From assembly GCA_905210875.1 (NCBI GenBank), contig CAJLYN010000026.1:1-16508 (forward strand): a stretch of 16,508 bases of DNA, given 5' to 3'. Each line of letters opens with the position of its first letter. Within the stretch, counting starts at the first letter, position 1. The DNA is from an uncultured Bacteroides sp. Its GTDB lineage: Bacteria > Bacteroidota > Bacteroidia > Bacteroidales > UBA11471. The notes beneath the pieces are model-generated. The model did not search any database. It was given only the letters and a program-made list of their open reading frames with translations, and was not told the origin of the DNA. Shown here piece by piece: positions 1 through 7,254 of the stretch. The translations under genes were made by a program, and so were the position numbers.

Positions 1-810
1 AGAGGTATCGGCAACGGTATATCGTTTATCATCTTGGTTGGTATCATCGCCCGTCTGCCGCAGGCACTTGTGCAGGAATTTGTCATGCGTACGGCTTCCA
101 CTTCGGGCGGTCTTGTCATGTTCCTGGCCGAAATTGTCTTCCTGCTTCTTGTGATAGCAGCTTCGATACTTTTGGTACAAGGTACCCGCAAAATTCCCGT
201 GCAATACGCTAAACGTGTGGTTGGCAACAAACAGTATGGCGGAGCCCGCCAGTATATCCCCCTTAAGGTGAATACCGCCGGTGTGATGCCTATCATCTTT
301 GCCCAAGCCATCATGTTTATCCCCATTGCACTGGTAGGTTTCTCGGCCGACAATGCCAACAGCCGTTTCATGCAATCGTTCATGAACAATACCGGATTCT
401 GGTATAACTTTGTATTTGCCGTGTTGATTATCATCTTCACCTATTTCTATACGGCAGTAACGGTACAACCCAACCAGATGGCCGAAGACATGAAGCGTAA
501 CAACGGCTTCATTCCCGGTGTAAAACCCGGTAAGAAAACGGCAGCATACATCGACTCCATTATGTCGCGTATCACATTGCCCGGTTCGATATTCCTTGCT
601 ATTGTGGCCATCATGCCTGCATTTGCACAGATTGCCGGCATCAGTGCAGAGTTCTCCCAATTCTTCGGTGGAACATCTCTCCTGATTCTGGTGGGTGTGG
701 TCTTGGATACCTTGCAGCAAATCGAAAGTCATTTGATGATGCGTCACTACGACGGATTGTTGAAATCGGGACGTATTAAAGGACGTTCCGGTTCGATAGC
801 CGCATACTAA
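1..810 (+). CDS. secY: SecY, protein translocase channel subunit (5' end missing)
   Basis: SecY is the pore of the SecYEG translocon in the inner membrane, through which secreted proteins pass and membrane proteins are inserted. The reading frame is open from base 1, so the N-terminal part lies outside the window; about 269 residues of the usual 440-450 remain. The first residues read RGIGNGIS, the conserved stretch before the middle transmembrane segments. Several hydrophobic helices follow, then the cytoplasmic loop FIPGVKPGKKTA, which contacts SecA or the ribosome. The PGVKPG motif has Lys where E. coli SecY has an Arg important for SecA function, which I believe is normal for this phylum. 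The C-terminus ends in a basic tail. map follows after 17 bases, as is usual at the end of the spc operon. The identification is secure. Confidence 0.97.
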   Translation, partial: RGIGNGISFIILVGIIARLPQALVQEFVMRTASTSGGLVMFLAEIVFLLLVIAASILLVQGTRKIPVQYAKRVVGNKQYGGARQYIPLKVNTAGVMPIIFAQAIMFIPIALVGFSADNANSRFMQSFMNNTGFWYNFVFAVLIIIFTYFYTAVTVQPNQMAEDMKRNNGFIPGVKPGKKTAAYIDSIMSRITLPGSIFLAIVAIMPAFAQIAGISAEFSQFFGGTSLLILVGVVLDTLQQIESHLMMRHYDGLLKSGRIKGRSGSIAAY

Positions 811-827
811 TAAGGTAAAGCATAGCG

Positions 828-1612
828 ATGATTTATCTTAAAACCGACGAAGAAATAGAATTATTGCGTGAGAGTAATCTCCTGGTTGGTCAAACACTTG
901 GCGAACTTGCCAGGTGGGTGGCCCCGGGAGTTACCACACTTCAACTCGATCATATTGCCGAAGAGTTTATCCGCGATCATCAGGCTGTCCCCGGTTTTCT
1001 CGGATATGCCGGGTATCCCAATACCTTGTGCGTTTCGGTCAATGAACAGATTGTCCACGGTATTCCGTCGGACTACGCGTTGAAAGATGGCGATGTCGTG
1101 TCGATTGATTGCGGTGTCGTAAAGAACGGTTTCAATGGCGATTCGGCTTATACGTTCGAGGTGGGTGAAGTACCCTACGAGGTGAGACGATTGCTCAAAA
1201 CCACCAAGGAGTCTCTCTACTTGGGAATAGAGCAGGCCATCGAGGGAAAGCGCATAGGTGATATCAGCAATGCGATACAGACCTATTGCGAGCATCGGGG
1301 CTATTCGGTCGTACGCGAGTTGTGCGGCCACGGAGTAGGAAAGAAGCTCCACGAAGAGCCCGAAGTTCCCAATTACGGCCGCCGGGCTGCGGACCGTTGC
1401 TGAAAAACGGCATGGTCATAGCCATCGAACCGATGATAAACCTGGGCTCACGCAATATCGTCGTCGAGAAAGACGGGTGGACGACACGGACAAAAGACCG
1501 CAAACCCTCGGCACACTTCGAGCACACCATAGCAATTCGCGAAGAGGGCGCCGATGTGTTGTCGACCTTTCGCTATGTGGAAGAAGCATTGGGAATACCT
1601 ATAACAAAGTAA
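828..1612 (+). pseudogene. map: Type I methionine aminopeptidase, interrupted by a -1 frameshift
   Basis: This enzyme removes the initiator methionine from new proteins and is normally essential. The first frame (828-1403) gives 191 residues with metal ligands D94 and D105 and H168 in CGHGVG, plus the substrate-binding H77. It then runs into a stop after NYGRR. The remainder, beginning [17 protein letters not shown] and holding the last two metal-binding Glu residues (IEPM and EHT), is in another frame and ends at 1612. The frames join at 1384-1386: one extra G in this GGG run would give NYGRRGCGPLLK and a single protein of about 261 residues, normal for the family. No canonical slippery heptamer is visible, so programmed frameshifting is unlikely. 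The rest of the sequence shows no decay. The frameshift may be a sequencing or assembly error, or a recent mutation if a second map copy exists. infA starts 8 bases downstream. Confidence 0.9.
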
Positions 1613-1620
1613 CCTTATAT

Positions 1621-1839
1621 ATGGCAAAACAGGCTGCAATAGAGCAAGACGGAGTAATCGTAGAAGCGTTGTCGAATGCAATGTTTCGCGTTGAGTTGGA
1701 AAACGGGCACGAAATTACGGCCCACATTTCCGGAAAAATGAGAATGCATTACATCAAAATCCTGCCCGGAGACAAGGTGAAAGTCGAAATGTCGCCTTAC
1801 GACTTGACCAAAGGGCGAATCTCATTCAGATACAAATAA
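1621..1839 (+). CDS. infA: Translation initiation factor IF-1
   Basis: IF-1 occupies the A site of the 30S subunit during initiation and helps IF-2 and IF-3 select the start codon. The product is 72 residues, the standard length, and forms a single S1-like OB fold. Family-typical segments are visible: [19 protein letters not shown], the [13 protein letters not shown] loop, and the C-terminal [22 protein letters not shown] region. The ATG lies 8 bases after the map stop codon, without a Shine-Dalgarno sequence. rpmJ begins 13 bases downstream. The secY-map-infA-rpmJ-rpsM order is the conserved arrangement in many bacteria and supports cotranscription. The identification is certain. Confidence 0.98.
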   Translation: MAKQAAIEQDGVIVEALSNAMFRVELENGHEITAHISGKMRMHYIKILPGDKVKVEMSPYDLTKGRISFRYK

Positions 1840-1852
1840 AAAAAATCGCGAT

Positions 1853-1969
1853 ATGAAAGTAAAAGCATCATTGAAGAAGCGTACGCCCGACTGTAAAATC
1901 GTAAGAAGAAAGGGCCGCTTGTATGTTATTAACAAGAAAAATCCTAAGTATAAACAACGTCAAGGATAA
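1853..1969 (+). CDS. rpmJ: 50S ribosomal protein L36, zinc-independent form
   Basis: A 38-residue protein starting [19 protein letters not shown] and ending NPKYKQRQG is the small L36 protein of the 50S subunit. The zinc-binding form of L36 carries a C-x2-C-x12-C-x5-H pattern. Here only C14 remains, and the other three positions are T11, N27 and Y33, so this copy should not bind zinc. This C-minus form is, to my knowledge, usual in Bacteroidales and avoids dependence on zinc supply. The gene sits between infA and rpsM as expected. Length and sequence leave no doubt about the identity; loss of zinc binding is inferred from the missing ligands. Confidence 0.97.
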   Translation: MKVKASLKKRTPDCKIVRRKGRLYVINKKNPKYKQRQG

Positions 1970-1975
1970 TTTTAT

Positions 1976-1983
1976 TATTTTTG
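1976..1983 (+). promoter_or_regulatory. Possible internal promoter -7 element before rpsM
   Basis: TATTTTTG matches the Bacteroidota -7 consensus TAnnTTTG exactly and lies 20 bases before the rpsM start, in the 34-base gap after rpmJ. No TTG is present about 20 bases upstream, inside the end of rpmJ, so the -33 half is missing. The gap is AT-rich, and a chance match is quite possible. If active, it would give a very short leader and allow rpsM to rplQ to be transcribed separately from the upstream genes. Confidence 0.35.
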
Positions 1984-2003
1984 CACACTAATTCTACGAC
2001 TAT

Positions 2004-2384
2004 ATGGCAATAAGAATAGTAGGTGTTGACCTGCCCCAGAACAAGAGAGGCGAAATCGCCTTGACCTATATCTACGGAATAGGTCGCAGTGCGGCAAATA
2101 CCATTTTGGCAAAAGCCGGCATTGACAAAGACATCAAAGTAAAAGACTGGAATGATGACCAGGCCGCCAAAGTGCGTGAAATCATTGGCGCAGAGTATAA
2201 AGTAGAGGGTGATCTCCGTTCGGAAGTCCAACTCAATATCAAACGCCTTATGGATATCGGTTGTTATCGTGGTGTACGCCATCGTAACGGCCTTCCCGTG
2301 CGTGGACAGAGCACCAAAAACAATGCACGTACCCGCAAAGGCAAGAAGAAAACCGTTGCAAACAAGAAAAAAGCTACTAAATAA
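2004..2384 (+). CDS. rpsM: 30S ribosomal protein S13
   Basis: S13 sits in the head of the 30S subunit and contacts the P-site tRNA and, through intersubunit bridges, the 50S subunit. The 126-residue product begins [20 protein letters not shown] and has the conserved [11 protein letters not shown] helix-hairpin-helix-like segment. The signature [20 protein letters not shown] appears near residues 86-105. A lysine-rich C-terminal tail follows, of the kind that reaches toward the tRNA. Length is normal for the family (about 120-126). rpsK follows after 9 bases. The identification is certain. Confidence 0.98.
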   Translation: MAIRIVGVDLPQNKRGEIALTYIYGIGRSAANTILAKAGIDKDIKVKDWNDDQAAKVREIIGAEYKVEGDLRSEVQLNIKRLMDIGCYRGVRHRNGLPVRGQSTKNNARTRKGKKKTVANKKKATK

Positions 2385-2393
2385 TAAATAAGT

Positions 2394-2783
2394 ATGGCAA
2401 AAAAGACAGTCGCAGCAAAGAAGAGAAACGTCAAAGTTGAAGCCATGGGCCAACTTCACGTGCACTCTTCGTTCAACAACATCATCGTAGCCCTTGCCAA
2501 TGCCGAAGGACAGATCATCTCTTGGTCGTCGGCTGGAAAAATGGGTTTCAGAGGATCGAAGAAAAATACTCCCTATGCCGCTCAGATGGCCGCACAGGAT
2601 TGTGCAAAAGTTGCCTATGACCTTGGCTTGAGAAAAGTAAAGGCTTATGTAAAGGGCCCCGGAAACGGTCGTGAGTCGGCTATCCGTACAGTGCACGGAG
2701 CCGGTATCGAAGTAACCGAGATTATCGATGTTACGCCGCTGCCTCATAACGGATGTCGTCCTCCTAAAAGACGTAGAGTATAA
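2394..2783 (+). CDS. rpsK: 30S ribosomal protein S11
   Basis: S11 lies on the platform of the 30S subunit, near the E site and the mRNA exit. The 129-residue protein has a short basic N-terminus. The conserved core includes [33 protein letters not shown] and [13 protein letters not shown]. The C-terminus ends [15 protein letters not shown], which is diagnostic for S11. The start lies 9 bases after rpsM. Unlike the other junctions in this cluster, a 118-base gap separates this gene from rpsD. Confidence 0.98.
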   Translation: MAKKTVAAKKRNVKVEAMGQLHVHSSFNNIIVALANAEGQIISWSSAGKMGFRGSKKNTPYAAQMAAQDCAKVAYDLGLRKVKAYVKGPGNGRESAIRTVHGAGIEVTEIIDVTPLPHNGCRPPKRRRV

Positions 2784-2901
2784 TTCACTCTTAACCTTGT
2801 CGAGTCACAGGCGGTGAATAAGATTGCAATCAAATCCTCTCTGCAATCGCGGCTGCACCTATTGCGATTCACATCAATATAAAATTTAAAAATCTACTAA
2901 A
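2784..2901 (+). promoter_or_regulatory. rpsD leader with alternative base-pairing
   Basis: This 118-base stretch without a gene lies between rpsK and rpsD, much longer than the 5-34 base gaps elsewhere in the cluster. GTGAAT at 2814-2819 can pair with ATTCAC at 2783-2788 or with ATTCAC at 2867-2872. The second copy overlaps GCGATT (2864-2869), which can instead pair with AATCGC (2845-2850). These pairings exclude one another, as expected of a regulated leader. S4 represses its own operon by binding leader mRNA in E. coli; a similar role here is inference. No TAnnTTTG promoter element is visible in the gap. The stems are only 6 bp, so chance is not excluded. Confidence 0.35.
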
Positions 2902-3507
2902 ATGGCAAGATATACCGGACCTAAAACAAAGATTGCCCGTAAATTTGGTGAGCCTATTTTCGGACCCGATAAAGTACTTTCCAAGAAGAACTATCCCCCG
3001 GGACAGCATGGCGTAAACAAAAGAAGAAAAACCTCGGAGTACGGTATCCAGCTTCGGGAGAAACAAAAAGCCAAATATACTTACGGTGTACTCGAAAGAC
3101 AATTCCGTATCCTCTTTGAGAAAGCCTCGCGCACCAAAGGTATCACGGGTGTCGTTTTGTTGCAACTCCTCGAAGCCCGTCTCGACAACGTCGTTTATCG
3201 TATGGGCATAGCTCCTACCCGTGCCGCAGCCCGTCAGATGGTATCGCACCGTCATATTACGGTCGACGGCAAAGTGGTGAACATTCCTTCCTACTCGGTT
3301 CGTCCCGGCCAAATCGTAGCCGTGCGCGAAAAATCGAAGTCGCTGGAAGTTATCGGAGATACCCTTTCGGGATTCAACCACAGCAAATATCCTTGGATTG
3401 AGTGGGACGAAAACATCAAGGGCGGCAAGTTCCTGCACATGCCCGAACGTGAAGATATTCCCGAAAATATCAAAGAGCAGTTGATCGTTGAGTTGTACTC
3501 TAAATAA
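2902..3507 (+). CDS. rpsD: 30S ribosomal protein S4
   Basis: S4 is a primary assembly protein that binds the 5' domain of 16S rRNA. The 201-residue product begins [20 protein letters not shown] and contains [20 protein letters not shown]. The RNA-binding S4 domain falls at about residues 90-155, with [20 protein letters not shown] and [16 protein letters not shown]. The N-terminal region lacks the cysteine cluster that binds zinc in some S4 proteins. The C-terminus has the family pattern P-x-W-x-E-(x)n-G-x-F near residues 168-182. rpoA begins 10 bases downstream. S4 is an autogenous repressor of its operon in E. coli, which makes the long leader before this gene notable. Confidence 0.98.
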   Translation: MARYTGPKTKIARKFGEPIFGPDKVLSKKNYPPGQHGVNKRRKTSEYGIQLREKQKAKYTYGVLERQFRILFEKASRTKGITGVVLLQLLEARLDNVVYRMGIAPTRAAARQMVSHRHITVDGKVVNIPSYSVRPGQIVAVREKSKSLEVIGDTLSGFNHSKYPWIEWDENIKGGKFLHMPEREDIPENIKEQLIVELYSK

Positions 3508-3517
3508 TAATTAGTCC

Positions 3518-4510
3518 ATGTCGATATTAGCATTTCAGAAACCCGATAAAGTCCTCATGCTCGAGGCCGACGCGTCATTCGGTAAATTCGAATTCCGTCC
3601 CTTGGAGCCCGGCTATGCCGTTACCATCGGTAACGCCCTGCGCCGTATCCTCCTCAACTCTCTTGAAGGCTTTGCCATTACATCGATTCGCATCAGTGGT
3701 GTTGAGCATGAATTCTCTACCATACCTGGTGTCATTGAAGATGTAACCAATATTATTCTCAACCTTAAAAAGGTGAGATTTAAACAAATCGTCGAAGAAA
3801 TTGAGACCGAGAAGGTTTCGATTTCGGTATCGGGAACCGATGTGTTCAAAGCCGGAGATATAGGTAAAAACCTTACCGGATTTGAAGTGCTGAATCCCGA
3901 CTTGGTGATTTGCAACATGGATGAGAGCGCAAACTTCCAAATCGAACTCAATATCAACAAGGGTCGTGGTTATGTTCCCGCCGATGAGAACCGTAATCCC
4001 GGTGACCCTGTCGATTTGATTGCCATCGATTCTATTTTTACGCCTATCCGCAATGTAAAATACATCCAGGAGAACTTCCGTGTTGAGCAGAAAACCGACT
4101 ACGAAAAACTGATTCTCGAAATTACCACCGACGGATCGATTCACCCGAAAGACGCTTTGAAAGAAGCCGCCAAAATCTTGATTCATCATTTCATGTTGTT
4201 CTCCGACGAAAAAATTACGCTCGAAACGACAGATGCTGATGGCAACGAAGAGTTTGACGAAGAGGTACTGCACATGCGTCAGTTGCTCAAAACAAAGCTC
4301 GTCGATATGGACCTCTCGGTTCGTGCGTTGAACTGCCTCAAATCGGCCGATGTCGAAACTCTCGGCGAACTGGTTGTTTTCAACAAAACCGACCTGCTTA
4401 AATTCCGCAACTTCGGTCGTAAGTCGCTTACCGAACTCGATGAGTTACTGGCCAGCCTCAACCTTTCTTTCGGAATGGATATCTCGAAGTATAAATTAGA
4501 TAAAGAGTAA
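3518..4510 (+). CDS. rpoA: DNA-directed RNA polymerase alpha subunit
   Basis: The alpha subunit forms the dimer on which the RNA polymerase core assembles, and its C-terminal domain contacts promoter DNA and activators. The 330-residue protein has the usual two-domain layout. The N-terminal domain covers about residues 1-230, with [20 protein letters not shown] for dimerisation. An acidic linker follows at about 231-258. The C-terminal domain (about 259-322) reads [20 protein letters not shown] and [17 protein letters not shown]269 matches the Arg that E. coli alpha uses to bind UP elements. Length is normal. The gene lies between rpsD and rplQ, only 5 bases before the latter. Confidence 0.98.
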   Translation: MSILAFQKPDKVLMLEADASFGKFEFRPLEPGYAVTIGNALRRILLNSLEGFAITSIRISGVEHEFSTIPGVIEDVTNIILNLKKVRFKQIVEEIETEKVSISVSGTDVFKAGDIGKNLTGFEVLNPDLVICNMDESANFQIELNINKGRGYVPADENRNPGDPVDLIAIDSIFTPIRNVKYIQENFRVEQKTDYEKLILEITTDGSIHPKDALKEAAKILIHHFMLFSDEKITLETTDADGNEEFDEEVLHMRQLLKTKLVDMDLSVRALNCLKSADVETLGELVVFNKTDLLKFRNFGRKSLTELDELLASLNLSFGMDISKYKLDKE

Positions 4511-4515
4511 TAACG

Positions 4516-5016
4516 ATGAGACACAATAAAAAATTCAACCACTTAGGACGCACCAAATCTCACAGAGATGCTCTGCTCTCCAATATGGCGACTTCGCTGA
4601 TTCTTCACAAAAGAATCTTTACGACTTTGGCTAAAGCCAAGGCGTTGAGAGTATATGTTGAGCCTCTGATCAACCGTTCCAAAGAAGACACCACTGCTTC
4701 GCGTCGTGTCGTATTCAGCTACCTGCAAAGCAAAGAAGCCGTTACCGAGCTTTTCAAGAATATTGCTGAGAAAGTAGCCGACCGTCCCGGAGGTTACACC
4801 CGTATTCTTAAAACAGGAAACCGCTTGGGCGACAATGCCAAGACCTGCTTTATTGAGCTTGTTGACTACAACGAAAATATGTTGAAAGAAAAAACAGCCA
4901 AGAAGAGCCGTACCCGTCGCTCGAAAAAGGCTGCTGCTGCACCTGCTGCTGAAGCACCTGCCGCTGAGACTCCTGCTACCGAAGCACCTGCTGCCGAGGC
5001 TCCCGCAGAGAAGTAA
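4516..5016 (+). CDS. rplQ: 50S ribosomal protein L17 with an Ala/Pro/Glu-rich tail
   Basis: L17 lies near the polypeptide exit tunnel on the 50S subunit. The core, about residues 1-122, begins [20 protein letters not shown] and includes [14 protein letters not shown] and the end [26 protein letters not shown], all typical of L17. A basic stretch ([10 protein letters not shown], about 129-138) follows, and then a low-complexity tail of repeated APAAE-like units to residue 166. E. coli L17 is about 127 residues, so some 40 residues are extra. Such tails occur in this phylum. The last gene of the cluster, it is followed 21 bases later by a strong terminator. Confidence 0.98.
   Translation: MRHNKKFNHLGRTKSHRDALLSNMATSLILHKRIFTTLAKAKALRVYVEPLINRSKEDTTASRRVVFSYLQSKEAVTELFKNIAEKVADRPGGYTRILKTGNRLGDNAKTCFIELVDYNENMLKEKTAKKSRTRRSKKAAAAPAAEAPAAETPATEAPAAEAPAEK
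4930..5013 (+). repeat. Short in-frame repeats encoding the L17 tail
   Basis: The DNA for the L17 tail is built from GCT/GCC and CCT codons with degenerate units of about 15 and 30 bases. An exact 11-base copy, GAAGCACCTGC, occurs at 4951-4961 and 4981-4991. The repeat encodes APAAE-like units that alternate small, proline and acidic residues. This composition suggests length change by slippage and a disordered protein tail. Confidence 0.7.
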
Positions 5017-5037
5017 CTATATTTTCAGCTTGATAGT

Positions 5038-5074
5038 AAAAACGAGTATCGGATTTTCCGATACTCGTTTTTTT
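5038..5074. terminator. Bidirectional intrinsic terminator between rplQ and the S41 peptidase
   Basis: A perfect inverted repeat has arms CGAGTATCGGA (5043-5053) and TCCGATACTCG (5057-5067) with a 3-base loop. On the + strand it is followed by seven Ts (5068-5074), ending the ribosomal-protein operon. On the - strand the five As at 5038-5042 read as Ts, so it can also end transcription of the parC-DUF3316-S41 unit. The genes on either side converge here. Confidence 0.93.
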
Positions 5075-5097
5075 GTGCCGTGAAGTAGATAGTATTT

Positions 5098-5175
5098 TTC
5101 CCCTTGGAGGTTGCTGCGTACGGGTGGACCCTTTTTCTGCAGCCTTCCCGTGGAAGGATTACCTCCTTTGGGGAA
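5098..5175. ncRNA. Candidate structured RNA with a three-way junction (strand uncertain)
   Basis: An outer helix pairs 5098-5103 with 5170-5175 (TTCCCC/GGGGAA) and, after a 2x3 internal loop, 5106-5111 with 5161-5166 (GGAGGT/ACCTCC). It encloses two hairpins. One pairs GCTGC 5113-5117 with GCAGC 5139-5143, with an inner GGG/CCC stem and a 4-base loop. The other pairs CTTCC 5144-5148 with GGAAG 5152-5156 around a 3-base loop. On the - strand it lies in the 3' untranslated region of the S41 gene and ends about 25 bases before the shared terminator. On the + strand, TATTTTTC (5093-5100) is a near match to a -7 box but overlaps the outer helix. On the - strand TATGTTTT (5223-5216) is another near match. 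I recognise no known RNA family. It could be an sRNA, a 3'UTR element or a decayed repeat. Confidence 0.35.
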
Positions 5176-5314
5176 CCTCACTTTCTACAGCTTTTTGTGC
5201 GTTTCTTCTGCCATTAAAACATAGTCCCACTCAACGATGCAACGAGAGAAGACGCAAGGGCATGGTGTATCTCTTGCCAACCGTGGTGGTGCCATGATTT
5301 GTAGTACTGGGAAC
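5176..5314. other. Rest of the convergent intergenic region, no gene seen
   Basis: Between the candidate RNA and the S41 stop codon I see no codon pattern, repeat or terminator that I can support. Short open frames here have no recognisable protein character. The segment is mostly 3' untranslated sequence if the S41 transcript runs to the shared terminator at 5038-5074. Confidence 0.6.
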
Positions 5315-6352
5315 TTACCGACCGGTGAGTATCCACACCTTGGCTCTCTCTATAATGGTATCAATGCCCTTCTCAATATCTTCGCTGAGGAGTTGTGCGG
5401 CAATGTCGGGCTCGATACCGAATTCGGTATGTTCTTTCTGCGTGTTGTATATAGGCGAGGCCGAGAACCGGATTACCCAGCCGTTGGGCAACTCCGATGA
5501 GAAGGGCAGACCGCTGCCTCCTCCTGTGCGGTCGCCGATGATGCACACTTGTGGCAGGTTGCTCATGACCGATACGAAGTCGTTGGTGGCGCTGTAACAT
5601 TTGCGATTGGTGAGAATGGCTACCGGCTTGGCAAAGTGCATGCGGTCGGCGTCGGCACTCTTCTGCGTGACGGGATATAGTTGCGAGAAGTCGTTGTGTC
5701 CGGGGCCGGTTTTGTGTTGTATGTAGCCGCTGGTAAATTCGTCGGTGGTAAATCGTGCGGCCAGTTGCTGTACGGTCGAGAGTTGCCCTCCGCCATTGTT
5801 TCTGACGTCGATGATGATCCCGTCGCACGAGGAGAATGCCAGCAGTACCTCGTCGAGGTTGCCGTCGCCTATGGGGTCAGAGAAGCTCTCGTAGTAGATG
5901 TATCCGATGTTGCAGTCGTCGAGTACGCGGTAGTAGAGGCTCGATGCAATCTGGTAGTCGGGCTGATGCAGGTAGTTTTCCATGACCAGCGTGCGGTCGA
6001 AGTTGGAAGGGTAGTCTTCAAACCAGTCCCAGTAACGGGCCACGTCAAAGGCCGAGGAGAGATTGACATGACCGTCTTTCAGTTCGTCGAGCATCTCGGC
6101 CATAACACCGAACAACTCTTTGTCGGTCATCTCATCGTCGAGTCGGGCTCGGTAGGAGGTGTAGACATCGTCCCAGTCGATGTTTTTGTAGGCAAAGAAA
6201 CAGTACCGTTGGTCGAGAATGGTCCATAATGCGTCGAAGTTGCCGTAGGGCGTCTGGTCAAATTCCTCTTCGGGCGAACAGGCTGTCGTGCCGGCTACCA
6301 GGCAGATGGCTGCCAGCAGAAGGTATATGCCTATGTGCTGTAATCTTTTCAT
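5315..6352 (-). CDS. S41-family peptidase, predicted lipoprotein
   Basis: This 345-residue protein resembles S41 (C-terminal processing/tricorn-type) serine peptidases. A basic N-terminus and hydrophobic stretch lead to GTTAC, with C25 as the likely lipidated cysteine, so it should be anchored in a membrane facing the periplasm or the outside. Conserved blocks are LDELKDGHVNL (88-98), the strand-turn IDVRNNGGG (181-189), and TNRKCYSATNDFV (248-260) with S254 as probable nucleophile. GDRTGGGSGLPFS (273-285) and FGIEPDI (311-317) follow. The GKG-type motif carrying the catalytic Lys of CtpA/Tsp enzymes is not seen. H95 in DGH may act instead, as in tricorn-like members (inference). No clear PDZ domain is visible. 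The gene is last in the parC unit, 8 bases after the DUF3316-like gene. Substrate unknown. Confidence 0.9.
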   Translation of the reverse strand: MKRLQHIGIYLLLAAICLVAGTTACSPEEEFDQTPYGNFDALWTILDQRYCFFAYKNIDWDDVYTSYRARLDDEMTDKELFGVMAEMLDELKDGHVNLSSAFDVARYWDWFEDYPSNFDRTLVMENYLHQPDYQIASSLYYRVLDDCNIGYIYYESFSDPIGDGNLDEVLLAFSSCDGIIIDVRNNGGGQLSTVQQLAARFTTDEFTSGYIQHKTGPGHNDFSQLYPVTQKSADADRMHFAKPVAILTNRKCYSATNDFVSVMSNLPQVCIIGDRTGGGSGLPFSSELPNGWVIRFSASPIYNTQKEHTEFGIEPDIAAQLLSEDIEKGIDTIIERAKVWILTGR

Positions 6353-6360
6353 GCTTCGGT

Positions 6361-7233
6361 TTAATAGTAGGCCGACAGGGACGTGGCTCCCTGGCTGTTT
6401 TTAAGACGGGTGATGGAGGTGGCTACGCCGATGACGAATGCATTGGAGTAATGGAAGTAGTCGAGGTGATTGGCACGGCTGCTGCGTATGCGGTTGTCGT
6501 AGCCGATGCGCAGGGCCGCGCGGCCTATGGGTATTTCGACGGTGAAGAGGTTGTTCATGTCGAAACGGTTGTGCCACGACCCGCACTTGACGATGCCTGC
6601 GCGGTTGCCCAGGTAGAAGATTTCGTAGTAGCTCTCACCGTATCCCGGCGAGAAGAAGAGCGACACAACCGGGAGCGAGAGTTGGTATCGCAGTGTGACG
6701 GGCAGGCGGCCCAGATGCAGGGTGTAGGTGAGCATTTCAGAGAATCCCAGTGAGAGATTGACCTTGGCGGCAGCGGGGTTGTTGGAGTTGCTGGGGTTGT
6801 AGAGAGCCCCTCCCGAGAGTTCGATTTCTCCACCGGTGCGCCAGGTGAGCCCACAGGGGAAGCGCAAGGTGTAGAGTTGCCCGTAGCTGTAATCGAGCAT
6901 GGCCGAGATGAGATGTCCGTTGCTTGACGTCCCGAAAGCATTTGATGCCGAGGCGTCGATGCGATGCCGCATGACCCAGCGATTTCCCCCAAAAGGTAGA
7001 ACCCTCATTCGTTCGTGCATAAGTCCCCATTCATCCCCTTTGTAGTTACTGATGGAGAGATAACTGTCGTGCAGTGTGCTTCTTCCGGCGAGAAGTGAGG
7101 TCGATACGAATACCGGCCGTTCCTTTCGGGTGTTGCTATCCGTTTCGACCTTTTGGGCATATAGGTTGTTCATCCATACGTTCCCTATGAAAGTGAGCAA
7201 CAAGGCTATCGGTCTGAGACATTGGTACATCAT
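6361..7233 (-). CDS. Exported DUF3316-like protein, function unknown
   Basis: A 290-residue protein begins with a hydrophobic segment and a likely signal peptidase I site after LYA (about residue 26), so it is probably exported to the periplasm or outer membrane. The segment around residues 44-77 (STSLLAGRSTLHDSYLSISN, then a KGDEWGLMHERMR-like stretch) resembles the start of DUF3316 proteins of Bacteroidales as I remember them. The rest alternates hydrophobic and polar residues with many Tyr, Gly and Ser and ends in an aromatic pair (AYY). This is compatible with a beta-rich outer-membrane fold, though that is inference. No catalytic motif is visible. It starts 21 bases after parC and ends 8 bases before the S41 gene, so all three are probably cotranscribed. 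A second ATG directly follows the first. Confidence 0.8.
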   Translation of the reverse strand: MMYQCLRPIALLLTFIGNVWMNNLYAQKVETDSNTRKERPVFVSTSLLAGRSTLHDSYLSISNYKGDEWGLMHERMRVLPFGGNRWVMRHRIDASASNAFGTSSNGHLISAMLDYSYGQLYTLRFPCGLTWRTGGEIELSGGALYNPSNSNNPAAAKVNLSLGFSEMLTYTLHLGRLPVTLRYQLSLPVVSLFFSPGYGESYYEIFYLGNRAGIVKCGSWHNRFDMNNLFTVEIPIGRAALRIGYDNRIRSSRANHLDYFHYSNAFVIGVATSITRLKNSQGATSLSAYY

Positions 7234-7254
7234 GGCCGGTTGTGGATTGAGTGA

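Noticed and set aside
1384..1390. Programmed -1 ribosomal frameshift in map
   Set aside because: There is no X-XXY-YYZ slippery sequence and no clear downstream stem. A missing G in a G run explains the data more simply.
5144..5173. Resemblance of GATTACCTCCTTT to the 3' end of 16S rRNA
   Set aside because: The match covers only about a dozen bases with a mismatch, and no other rRNA sequence is nearby.
5311..5330. Imperfect dyad around the S41 stop codon (ACTTACC/GGTGAGT)
   Set aside because: It is short, relies on a wobble pair and has no T tract. The better terminator lies at 5038-5074.
5073..5500. Two short + strand open frames (5073-5297 and 5237-5500) in and beyond the convergent intergenic region
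   Set aside because: Neither has recognisable protein character or a plausible start context. The second runs antisense into the S41 peptidase gene.
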